From positions 1 to 14,775 of the forward strand of contig CAKROP010000015.1 in the NCBI GenBank assembly GCA_934373375.1: 14,775 nt of DNA, written 5' to 3'. Below the pieces are notes generated by a model that was not told the DNA's origin, did not search any database, and worked only from the letters and a program-made list of their open reading frames with translations. The position numbers were made by a program, and so were the translations under genes. Positions 6,078 through 12,480 of the stretch are shown here, piece after piece. The stretch's first letter is position 1. Every line of letters begins with the position of its first letter. This DNA comes from an uncultured Anaerosacchariphilus sp. (GTDB taxonomy: Bacteria; Bacillota; Clostridia; Lachnospirales; Lachnospiraceae).

Positions 6078-7064
6078 ATGAAGGTCGGAAAAGTTTCAGA
6101 GACAATTTTAAAGAGAAGTATTTTTAAGCAGATACATACGAAGCGGGACGAGGTGCTTCTGGGCGCCGGCGTGGGCGAGGACTGCGCGGCTATGAAGCTG
6201 GCTCCCGGCGAGATTTTTGTGATTTCCACCGATCCGATTACCGGAACAGTGAAGGATATCGGCACTCTGGCTATCCAGATTACCGCAAACGATCTGGCCA
6301 GCAGCGGCGCGGAGCCGGTGGGGGTCATGCTCACGGTGCTTCTGCCCGAGGAGATCGAAGAGGCGGATATCAAAGAAATGATGGGCGAAGTGGAAGAAGC
6401 CTGCGCCCGGTTCCATATCCAGGTCATGGGCGGCCACACCGAGGTCACCCGGGCAGTCAATCAGCCCATTATCAGCGTCACAGGCGTGGGCAAGGTGCAG
6501 GAGGGACATCTGGTATCCACTGCGGGGGCGAAGCCCGGCCAGGATATCCTGGTGACCAAATGGATTGGCGTGGAGGGCACCTCTATCATTGCCAAAGAGA
6601 AGGAAGAGGAGCTCCGGAAACGTTTCCCGGCGGCGTTTGTGGAGACGGCCAAGGGCTTTGACCAGTATATTTCCGTGGTAGAAGATTCTAGGATTGCGGT
6701 GAAGCACGGCGTCAGCGCCATGCACGACGTGACCGAGGGCGGCATCTACGGCGCGCTCTGGGAGGTGGCGGAGGCGTCCGGCGTCGGCCTGGAGATCGAC
6801 CTGAAGGCCATTCCTATCCGTCAGGAGACCGTGGAGATCTGCGAGTGCTTCGAGCTGAATCCTTACTATCTGATTTCCAGCGGCTGCATGCTGATGGCGG
6901 CAGACCGGGGACACGATCTGGTGCGGGAACTTGAAAAGGCCGGCATTCCGGCGGCGGTCATCGGCAAAGCCACCGACGGCAAGGCCAGACGCATCGTAAA
7001 CGGCGAGGACGAGAGCTTTCTGGAGCGTCCGAAGACAGACGAATTATATAAAATCTATGAATAA
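6078..7064 (+). CDS. AIR synthase-family protein (HypE/PurM-like), 328 aa
   Basis: A member of the PurM/HypE/ThiL/SelD superfamily, whose members bind ATP at a dimer interface and phosphorylate or activate a carbonyl or carboxyl group. Visible elements: GAGVGEDCAAM (29-39), the ISTDPITGT metal/nucleotide strand (49-57), ITANDLASSGAEPVGV (68-83), VMGGHTEVT (117-125) and, at the start of the second half, MHDVTEGGIYGALWEVAEASGVG (about 214-236). Overall it is closest to HypE-like proteins. It lacks the C-terminal cysteine tail that HypE uses to carry the carbamoyl group, ending in ERPKTDELYKIYE, and no hydrogenase or purine genes are nearby. The substrate is therefore unknown. AAAGGAG at 6063-6069 precedes ATG 6078, 26 nt after the VanW gene with no terminator between them. 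Confidence 0.87.
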   Translation: MKVGKVSETILKRSIFKQIHTKRDEVLLGAGVGEDCAAMKLAPGEIFVISTDPITGTVKDIGTLAIQITANDLASSGAEPVGVMLTVLLPEEIEEADIKEMMGEVEEACARFHIQVMGGHTEVTRAVNQPIISVTGVGKVQEGHLVSTAGAKPGQDILVTKWIGVEGTSIIAKEKEEELRKRFPAAFVETAKGFDQYISVVEDSRIAVKHGVSAMHDVTEGGIYGALWEVAEASGVGLEIDLKAIPIRQETVEICECFELNPYYLISSGCMLMAADRGHDLVRELEKAGIPAAVIGKATDGKARRIVNGEDESFLERPKTDELYKIYE

Positions 7065-7068
7065 GATT

Positions 7069-7097
7069 CCGGGGTGTTTCTGATTCAGACGCCCCGG
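7069..7097 (+). terminator. Stable hairpin after the AIR synthase-family gene, probable weak terminator
   Basis: CCGGGGTGTTT (7069-7079) pairs with AGACGCCCCGG (7087-7097) over 11 bp, with two G-U pairs and a 7-nt loop. It begins 4 nt after the stop codon. The following bases are CTTATAATAATAT rather than a T-run, so termination may be incomplete. Confidence 0.45.
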
Positions 7098-7099
7098 CT

Positions 7100-7105
7100 T
7101 ATAAT
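7100..7105 (+). promoter_or_regulatory. Possible -10 box for the Lrp/aminotransferase operon
   Basis: A perfect TATAAT lies 27 nt before the Lrp-family start. The candidate -35 regions inside the hairpin (7077-7083) are poor, so an activator or no promoter at all are both possible. Confidence 0.35.
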
Positions 7106-7131
7106 AATATCCTGACGGGAGGGCGAAAGCA

Positions 7132-7614
7132 ATGAGAGAAAAAATTTTGACATTCATTGAGAAAAACAGCCGCGTGGATTTGGCGGATCTGGCAGTGATG
7201 CTGGGAGTAGAGGAGGCGGCGGTCGCCAATGAGATCGCGGATATGGAAAAGGAAGGTATTATCTGCGGTTATCATACCCTGATTAACTGGGATAAGACCA
7301 GCGAGGAGAAGCTGACAGCCCTGGTAGAGGTCAAGGTTACCCCCCAGCGCGGTTTCGGTTTTGATAAGGTGGCGGAGCGCATTTACAATTACGCGGAGGT
7401 GGACAGCGTCTACCTGATCTCCGGCGGCTTTGATTTTATGGTGATGATCGAGGGCAAGACCATGCGCGACGTGGCGCAGTTCGTATCCGACAAGCTGTCG
7501 CCGCTGGATTCCGTTCTCAGCACTGCCACACATTTCATATTGAAAAAATACAAAGACCATGGTTCAATTATGGCACATGAGAAAAAAGACGAAAGGATGC
7601 TGGTGACACCGTGA
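7132..7614 (+). CDS. Lrp/AsnC-family transcriptional regulator, 160 aa
   Basis: A feast/famine regulator: DNA-binding protein whose RAM domain senses an amino acid or related metabolite. The winged helix-turn-helix occupies about 1-50 (VDLADLAVMLGVEEAAVANEIADMEKEGII at 15-44). The RAM (ACT-like) domain covers about 60-145, with VYLISGGFDFMVMIEG at 93-108 in place of the usual G-DYD loop, and THFILKKYK at 133-141. GGGAGGG at 7117-7123 is a strong ribosome binding site. The stop codon overlaps the GTG start of the aminotransferase gene (GTGA, 7611-7614), so the two are translationally coupled. The neighbour suggests it controls that amino-acid pathway and probably its own operon. The ligand cannot be predicted. 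Confidence 0.92.
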   Translation: MREKILTFIEKNSRVDLADLAVMLGVEEAAVANEIADMEKEGIICGYHTLINWDKTSEEKLTALVEVKVTPQRGFGFDKVAERIYNYAEVDSVYLISGGFDFMVMIEGKTMRDVAQFVSDKLSPLDSVLSTATHFILKKYKDHGSIMAHEKKDERMLVTP

Positions 7615-8789
7615 GAAACCCATTATCAGACAAAGCAGTTTCAATTCCCTGGTCCGGCATCCGTAAATTCTTTGATGTGGTAAATGAGATGCCCGACGCC
7701 ATTTCTCTGGGCGTGGGCGAGCCGGATTTCGATACCCCCTGGCATATCCGTGACGAGGGTATCTATAGCCTGGAAAAAGGCCGGACCTTTTATACCTCCA
7801 ACGCGGGCTTAAAGGAGCTGCGGGAGGAAATTGTGCGCTATCTGGAGCGCCGCATTCACGTAAGCTACGACCCGCTCCGGGAGGTGCTGATTACCGTAGG
7901 CGGCAGCGAAGGCATTGATATGGCCTTCCGTGCCATGCTGAATCCGGGCGACGAGGTGCTGATTCCCCAGCCCAGCTACGTATCCTATGAGCCCTGCTGT
8001 GTGCTGGCCGACGGCGTGCCGGTGATCATCGAGCTGAAGGAGGAGAATGAATTCCGCCTGACTGCCCGGGAGCTGCGGGACGCTATCACGGACAAGACCA
8101 AGATTCTGGTACTGCCGTTCCCGAACAATCCCACCGGCGCGATTATGACCCAGAAGGATCTGGAGGAAATCGCCGAGGTCATCATCGAGAAAGACATTTA
8201 CGTGCTGTCTGATGAGATTTATTCCGAGCTCAGCTACGCGGGCGACCATGTATCCATCACCAGTATTCCGGGCATGCGGGAGCGCACCGTGCTCATCAAC
8301 GGCTTTTCCAAGGCCTATGCCATGACCGGCTGGCGTCTGGGATATGCCTGCGGACCGGCGGAGATTCTCAGCCAGATGACGAAGCTCCATCAGTACGCGA
8401 TTATGTGCGCACCCACCAACAGCCAGTACGCAGCAGTGGAGGCCCTGAAAAACGGCGATGAAGACGTGGCGATGATGCGGGAGTCCTACGACCAGAGACG
8501 CCGTTTCCTGGTACATACCCTGCGGGAAATGGGATTATCCTGTTTCGAGCCCTACGGCGCGTTCTACATCTTCCCGAGCATCCAGGAATTTGGCATGACT
8601 TCGGAAGAATTTGCGACCCGCTTTCTGATGGAAGAGAAGGTGGCCGTGGTTCCGGGAACAGCCTTCGGCGCCTGCGGCGAGGGATTTCTTCGAATCTCCT
8701 ACGCATACTCTCTGGAAGACCTGAAAGAAGCCACAGGCCGTCTGGCGCGCTTCGTGGCGAAGCTGCGGGCGGAAAAGGGAGCGAAATAA
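7611..8789 (+). CDS. Class I/II PLP-dependent aminotransferase, 392 aa
   Basis: A fold-type I aminotransferase that moves an amino group between an amino acid and a 2-oxo acid. Visible catalytic elements: SLGVGEPDFDTP (32-43), FYTSNAGLKELREEI (60-74), PFPNNPTGAI (169-178, with the conserved Asn), LSDEIYSEL (199-207, Asp201 binding the PLP pyridine nitrogen and Tyr204), GFSKAYAMTGWRLGY (231-245, Lys234 forming the Schiff base), and FLRISYA near the C terminus with the substrate carboxylate-binding Arg. It resembles PatA/AspB-type enzymes; aromatic, aspartate or other donors are all possible. The start is GTG 7611, overlapping the Lrp stop. AAAGGATG (7592-7599) is a modest ribosome binding site, so coupling probably helps initiation. 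The stop overlaps trmL by one base. Confidence 0.93.
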   Translation: MRNPLSDKAVSIPWSGIRKFFDVVNEMPDAISLGVGEPDFDTPWHIRDEGIYSLEKGRTFYTSNAGLKELREEIVRYLERRIHVSYDPLREVLITVGGSEGIDMAFRAMLNPGDEVLIPQPSYVSYEPCCVLADGVPVIIELKEENEFRLTARELRDAITDKTKILVLPFPNNPTGAIMTQKDLEEIAEVIIEKDIYVLSDEIYSELSYAGDHVSITSIPGMRERTVLINGFSKAYAMTGWRLGYACGPAEILSQMTKLHQYAIMCAPTNSQYAAVEALKNGDEDVAMMRESYDQRRRFLVHTLREMGLSCFEPYGAFYIFPSIQEFGMTSEEFATRFLMEEKVAVVPGTAFGACGEGFLRISYAYSLEDLKEATGRLARFVAKLRAEKGAK

Positions 8790-9286
8790 TGGCGTTCAAT
8801 ATCGTACTTTTAGAGCCGGAGATTCCGGCCAACACAGGCAATATCGGAAGAACCTGTGTGGCGACGGGTACCCGTCTGCATCTGATTGAGCCGCTGGGAT
8901 TCCGGTTAAGTGAAAAGGATTTGAAGCGGGCCGGTATGGATTACTGGCCGCAGCTGGATGTAACGACTTATGTAAACTATGAAGATTTCCTGAAAAAGAA
9001 CCCGGGGGCGCGGCCCTATATGGCGACCACCAAGGGGCCGCGGGTCTATACCGAAGCGCAGTTTGAGCCGGACTGCTACATCATGTTCGGCAAGGAGAGT
9101 GCCGGTATTCCCGAGGAGATCCTTCTGGAAAATCAGGAACGGGCTATCCGTATTCCCATGCTGGGCGACACCCGATCCCTGAACCTGTCCAACTCCGTGG
9201 CCATCGTGCTCTATGAGGCCCTGCGCCAGAATGATTTCCCGGGCATGCGCCTGGAGGGACACCTGACCAGATACGACTGGAAATAA
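8789..9286 (+). CDS. trmL: tRNA (cytidine(34)-2'-O)-methyltransferase TrmL, 165 aa
   Basis: A SPOUT-class enzyme that 2'-O-methylates the wobble nucleotide (C34, or cmnm5U34) of leucine tRNAs using SAM. It has the compact TrmL length and motifs: IVLLEPEIPANTGNIGRTC (5-23), HLIEPLGFRLS, RAGMDYW (47-53), FGKESAGIPEE (100-110) and the knot segment IPMLGDTRSLNLSNSVAIVLYEALRQ (122-147). AAGGGAG at 8775-8781 precedes the ATG, which shares its A with the aminotransferase stop (TAATG), so it is translated as part of that unit. The functional link to the regulator and aminotransferase is probably only one of shared expression. Residues 61-64 are YVNY, encoded by a copy of the TTATGTAAACTA repeat. Confidence 0.95.
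   Translation: MAFNIVLLEPEIPANTGNIGRTCVATGTRLHLIEPLGFRLSEKDLKRAGMDYWPQLDVTTYVNYEDFLKKNPGARPYMATTKGPRVYTEAQFEPDCYIMFGKESAGIPEEILLENQERAIRIPMLGDTRSLNLSNSVAIVLYEALRQNDFPGMRLEGHLTRYDWK
8968..8984 (+). repeat. TTATGTAAACTA repeat copy in trmL
   Basis: TTATGTAAACTATGAAG is identical over 17 bases to 2333-2349 in the radical SAM gene, more than 6 kb away, in the same reading frame (YVNYE). The protein position is an ordinary variable part of TrmL. Confidence 0.6.
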
Positions 9287-9310
9287 AGAGACTGAAAAGG
9301 AATAAAGGCA

Positions 9311-10579
9311 ATGAAAAAGCATTCACTTCGGATGAAAATGGCATATCAGTTGGGAGCAGCCGCCCTTGCGCTTTCGCTTGGGTTTACTTCCTACGCCGTG
9401 CCGGATCAGAGCGATGTGGATGATATTCAGAGCGAGATCGATAAGACTCAGGACGAGATTGACAAGACCCAGAGTGAGATCGATGCTACGAAGGATAAGA
9501 AGGACCGGCTGCAGCAGGCCAAGTCTGAGATGGAGGATTATCTGAAGAAGCTGAACCAGCAGTATTCCAGCCTGGAGAGCCAGATTTCCGAGTTAAATAA
9601 GCAGATCGAAGACAAAAAAGCGGAGATTGAGCAGGCGAAAGGAGAGCTGGAGGCGGCGAAGGCCACAGAGGAAAAGCAGTACGCGGACATGAAGGCGAGG
9701 ATTCAGTACATGTACGAGAATCCTCAGAGCTCCTTCATCGAGATTCTGCTGGAGTCCGGCGATTTTGCCAGCGCCCTGAACCGGGCGGATTACGCGGCGC
9801 GGATCAGCGCCTACGACCGGGATATGCTGGAGGCTTACGCGGCCCATAAGGCCGAGATTCAGGAGCAGGAAGAGAAGCTGGAGGCTGAAAAAGAAGCCCT
9901 GGACGAAATGCAGGCTTCCGTAGAGAAGAAGCAGAGTGAGGTATCCGCCCTGGCCAGCAGTACATCCGGTAAAATCAGTCAGCATGTCAGTGATATCGCA
10001 GCAGCCCAGGCCGATCTGGACGGCAAGAGCAATACGCTGGCAGGCCAGCAGGAAGTGCTGAAGCAGCTGATAGCAGAGAAGAAGAAAATCGAGGCTCAGA
10101 TCGAGGCGTCAAAAGCAGCCGAGATCATTGGTTCCCTGGGCGATGTAACCGGTGTAAGGACTACGGATTTGGAATATACCCAGTATGGCGCGTACAGCGC
10201 AAGTGACGATGAGGTAAAAGCGTTGGCGACGCTGATTTACTGCGAGGCAGGTAACCAGGGCGCGGAAGGCCAGCTGGCTGTGGGCGCTGTCGTTATGAAC
10301 CGTATCCGGGATCCCCGTTTCGGCCAGGGCGATATCATGAGCGTGATCCGGGCTTCGGGTCAGTTCTCCCCCGTAACTTCAGGCCGTTTTGACCTGATGC
10401 TGACCGACGGCGCGGATTCCGTCACCGAATCCTGCTATAATGCTGCCCGCCGCGCTATCGCGGGCGAGTCCAACGTGGGTAACCGGACCTTTTTCCGGAC
10501 TTATGCCAATTATCCGTCCTTAAGCGGACTTGTGATTGGCGCGCATATTTTTTCCTATACCTGGAATTATTCATCCTGA
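9311..10579 (+). CDS. Exported cell-wall hydrolase: PcsB-like coiled coil plus SleB-type hydrolase domain, 422 aa
   Basis: A predicted peptidoglycan hydrolase. A signal peptide covers residues 1-29 (cleavage likely after TSYA). Residues about 35-270 are a long charged coiled coil; its middle, RIQYMYENPQSSFIEILLESGDFASALNRADYAARIS (130-166), resembles the coiled-coil domain of PcsB-type cell-division hydrolases that are controlled by FtsEX. A short linker leads to a SleB/CwlJ-like Hydrolase_2 domain (about 297-420): DEVKALATLIYCEAGNQGAEGQLAVGAVVMNRI with the likely catalytic Glu312, then SGQFSPV, NAARRAIAG, FFRT and IGAHIFSY. Although SleB is a spore germination enzyme, vegetative homologues exist and the coiled coil favours a division or growth role. 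AAAAGGAA at 9295-9302 gives proper spacing to ATG 9311. It lies 24 nt after trmL and ends the operon before a strong terminator. Confidence 0.88.
   Translation: MKKHSLRMKMAYQLGAAALALSLGFTSYAVPDQSDVDDIQSEIDKTQDEIDKTQSEIDATKDKKDRLQQAKSEMEDYLKKLNQQYSSLESQISELNKQIEDKKAEIEQAKGELEAAKATEEKQYADMKARIQYMYENPQSSFIEILLESGDFASALNRADYAARISAYDRDMLEAYAAHKAEIQEQEEKLEAEKEALDEMQASVEKKQSEVSALASSTSGKISQHVSDIAAAQADLDGKSNTLAGQQEVLKQLIAEKKKIEAQIEASKAAEIIGSLGDVTGVRTTDLEYTQYGAYSASDDEVKALATLIYCEAGNQGAEGQLAVGAVVMNRIRDPRFGQGDIMSVIRASGQFSPVTSGRFDLMLTDGADSVTESCYNAARRAIAGESNVGNRTFFRTYANYPSLSGLVIGAHIFSYTWNYSS
9431..9493 (+). repeat. Three tandem 21-bp (7-residue) repeats in the coiled-coil region
   Basis: Residues 41-61 read SEIDKTQ, DEIDKTQ, SEIDATK: three consecutive heptads of a coiled coil encoded by three 21-bp units that differ mainly at third codon positions. 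Their divergence at silent sites suggests old duplication maintained for the protein, not a recent slippage. Confidence 0.75.
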
Positions 10580-10586
10580 CAATGAG

Positions 10587-10629
10587 GTCGATGCACAGAA
10601 GAAAAATCTCCTGTGCAACGGCTTTTTTT
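10587..10629 (+). terminator. Intrinsic terminator after the hydrolase gene
   Basis: TGCACAG (10592-10598) pairs with CTGTGCA (10611-10617); after one mismatch the stem extends through GTCG (10587-10590) with CGGC (10619-10622). Seven T residues follow at 10623-10629. Confidence 0.88.
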
Positions 10630-10644
10630 GTAAAAAATTAAAAT

Positions 10645-10690
10645 AATCATACATAACCTATTGACAAAGTAGGTTAAAGGGCGTATGATT
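10645..10690. promoter_or_regulatory. Promoter of the ABC operon inside two nested inverted repeats (probable operator)
   Basis: A near-perfect promoter has TTGACA at 10661-10666 and TATGAT at 10684-10689 with 17 bp between. Around it are two dyads. The inner one is TAACCTA (10654-10660) with TAGGTTA (10670-10676), 9 bp apart, with the -35 box in its centre. The outer one is AATCATAC (10645-10652) with GTATGATT (10683-10690), whose right arm contains the -10 box. Both lie upstream of the expected transcription start near 10696, so they act as DNA and not RNA elements. A repressor bound to either dyad would block polymerase. The regulator is not identifiable. Confidence 0.75.
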
Positions 10691-10733
10691 GCAACAACAA
10701 AACGACGTGAACAGTCAAAAAAGGAGGATTATT

Positions 10734-11741
10734 ATGAGAAATTTAAAATGGCTGAAGAAATCAACCGCAGTACTGCTGACCATCGCACTGGCAGGAAGCC
10801 TGGCAGCATGCGGAAGCAAGGCAGACGAGACTCCGGCAGCAGAGACCACACAGGAGACTGAGGCAGCTGCAGAGAAGACCACGGAAGATGCAGCAGAGGC
10901 AGAAGAGCCGGTGGCTGCAGAGATCGACAAGGACGCGTTTGACGCGCTGCTTGCAGAGGGTATCGTAGCAGACGACGCTGACATCGCGGCAAGCGAGTGG
11001 GCTACCGCAGTAAAGGAAGCCGGCGTACTCCGTGTAGGCGGAACCAGAACCTCTTTCCTGTTCAGCCAGCTGGATGAGACAGACAACGGCATCCGCGGCT
11101 TTGACGCAGGACTGTATCAGTTACTGGCACGCTACATCCTGGGCGATGAGAGCAAGTATGAGCTGACACAGGTAGATTCCAGCACCCGTGAATCCGTTCT
11201 GACAAGTGATCAGGTAGATGCTGTATTTGCTACCTACTCCATCACAGACGCACGTAAGGAAGTCATTTCTTTCGCCGGACCTTACTACACATCCAAGCAG
11301 GCAGTCCTGGTAAAGGCAGGCAACACGGATATCACTGGCGTAGACGACCTGGCTGGCAAGATTGTAGCGACACAGTCCGGTTCCACAGGCCCGGACATCC
11401 TGGCTGAGTACGCGCCGGAAGCTACCGTTCAGGAGTTCGCCAACGACCAGGAAGCGCGTACCGCTCTGGAGCAGGGCCGTGTAGATGCATACGTAACTGA
11501 CTACACACTGCTTCTGAATGCCATCGTAAAGAACCCGGGCGTTTATGAAATCGCAGGCGACACCTTCGGACCGGAGGACAACTACGGTATCGGACTTCCG
11601 CTGGATTCCGACGGCGTAGCATTTGTCAACGACTTCCTGAAGAAGATCGAGGACAATGGAACCTGGGCAGAGCTGTGGAAGATTAGTCTGGGCGACCGTA
11701 CCGGCATCGAAACTGTACCGGAGGCTCCGGTAATCGAGTAA
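10734..11741 (+). CDS. Amino-acid ABC transporter substrate-binding lipoprotein (glutamate/polar type), 335 aa
   Basis: The solute receptor of the importer, anchored to the outer face of the membrane. The lipobox SLAAC puts the lipid-modified cysteine at residue 26. Residues 27-66 are a flexible Ala/Glu/Thr-rich linker. From about 95 the SBP_bac_3 fold is clear: LRVGGTRTSFLF, GIRGFDAGLYQLLARYIL, SSTRESVLTSDQVDAVFATYSITDARKEVISFAGPYY, VATQSGSTGPDIL, EARTALEQGRVDAYVTDYTLL, FGPEDNYGIGLPLDSDGVAFVNDFL. These segments look closest to GluB-type glutamate receptors, although specificity is an inference. ATG 10734 has AAGGAGG at 10721-10727; the longer in-frame TTG at 10689 overlaps the -10 box and is rejected. 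Codons are biased to GCA, GTA, CGT and CTG, unlike neighbouring genes, consistent with high expression. Confidence 0.93.
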   Translation: MRNLKWLKKSTAVLLTIALAGSLAACGSKADETPAAETTQETEAAAEKTTEDAAEAEEPVAAEIDKDAFDALLAEGIVADDADIAASEWATAVKEAGVLRVGGTRTSFLFSQLDETDNGIRGFDAGLYQLLARYILGDESKYELTQVDSSTRESVLTSDQVDAVFATYSITDARKEVISFAGPYYTSKQAVLVKAGNTDITGVDDLAGKIVATQSGSTGPDILAEYAPEATVQEFANDQEARTALEQGRVDAYVTDYTLLLNAIVKNPGVYEIAGDTFGPEDNYGIGLPLDSDGVAFVNDFLKKIEDNGTWAELWKISLGDRTGIETVPEAPVIE

Positions 11742-11772
11742 TCGAATCAAAGCCTAAAATAAAGACAGGGAG

Positions 11773-11803
11773 AAGGACCTTCAGTAGTTCTGAAGGTCTT
11801 TTT
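11773..11803 (+). terminator. Intrinsic terminator/attenuator between binding protein and permease genes
   Basis: GACCTTCAG is copied as CTGAAGGTC (11776-11784 with 11790-11798), a perfect 9-bp stem with a 5-nt loop, extendable by flanking A-T and G-U pairs, followed by TTTTT (11799-11803). It sits inside the operon with no new promoter visible before the permease, so partial termination would make more binding protein than membrane components. Confidence 0.87.
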
Positions 11804-11820
11804 CCGCAGGAGGAATCCAT

Positions 11821-12480
11821 ATGGGTATTCAGGAACTTCTTTCCCAATACGGAGACAAATACATACAGGCACTGTTCGTCACCTGGAAGCTGACGGCAGT
11901 GTCCTTTGTGATCGCATTTCTGATAGGCATTCTCATTACCATCATGCGGGTATGTCCCGTGAAGCCGCTGCGGTGGGTCGGAGACTTCTATGTGCAGATC
12001 TTCCGGAACATCCCGGGCGCGACTTTGCTTATTATGCTGGTTTACGCGCTGCCCTATCTAAATGTGGTGCTTTCTTATTACACCTGTGTGCTGACGGCCA
12101 CATCCCTGCTCCCGGCGGCGTTCTGCTCCGAGTACCTGATGGCCGGCATGAATACGGTGAGTATCGGACAGATCGAGGCGGCGCGGGCCCTCGGTATGTC
12201 CTTTGGCAAGATTCTGAAAAATGTAGTCATTCCCCAGGCCCTTCGTTCCAGCGTGCTTCCCATGACCAATCTTCTGGTGGCGACCATGCTGACGACGGCG
12301 CTGGCTTCCCAGGTGCCCATGAATCCCACGGATCTGACCGGTCTGGTATCCCATATCAATACCAGAGCCGTGGGCGGCGTGACGGCTTTCCTGATTTCCG
12401 CGGTGCTGTACTGCGCAACGGCCGTGGTGATCGGACAGATCGGCAACCTGATTGACAGGAAAGTGAGGATTTTGCGATGA
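11821..12480 (+). CDS. Amino-acid ABC transporter permease, first subunit, 219 aa
   Basis: An integral membrane subunit of the importer (HisM/GlnP-like, similar in position and size to GluC). Hydrophobic helices are visible at about 20-42, 65-80, 84-100, 145-165 and 190-212. The cytoplasmic EAA loop that docks on the ATPase reads GQIEAARALGMSFGKILKNVVIPQAL (116-141). The FRNIPGATLLIM segment (61-72) is the usual FRGTPLLVQL motif. Start ATG 11821 has a consensus AGGAGG at 11808-11813, directly after the attenuator. The stop overlaps the next permease start (ATGA, 12477-12480), as expected for subunits made in equal amounts. Confidence 0.93.
   Translation: MGIQELLSQYGDKYIQALFVTWKLTAVSFVIAFLIGILITIMRVCPVKPLRWVGDFYVQIFRNIPGATLLIMLVYALPYLNVVLSYYTCVLTATSLLPAAFCSEYLMAGMNTVSIGQIEAARALGMSFGKILKNVVIPQALRSSVLPMTNLLVATMLTTALASQVPMNPTDLTGLVSHINTRAVGGVTAFLISAVLYCATAVVIGQIGNLIDRKVRILR

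Noticed and set aside
4633..6105. A 490-codon open frame on the - strand opposite the VanW gene
   Set aside because: The + strand frame has a signal peptide, a good ribosome binding site and clear family motifs; the antisense translation has no recognisable domain and arises from GC-rich codon use.
9431..9493. Tandem repeats as a CRISPR or mobile-element signature
   Set aside because: They are in-frame 21-bp heptad repeats of a coiled coil without spacers.
10689..10733. Upstream TTG start for the ABC binding protein
   Set aside because: It overlaps the -10 box and has no ribosome binding site; ATG 10734 has AAGGAGG and starts a normal lipoprotein signal peptide.
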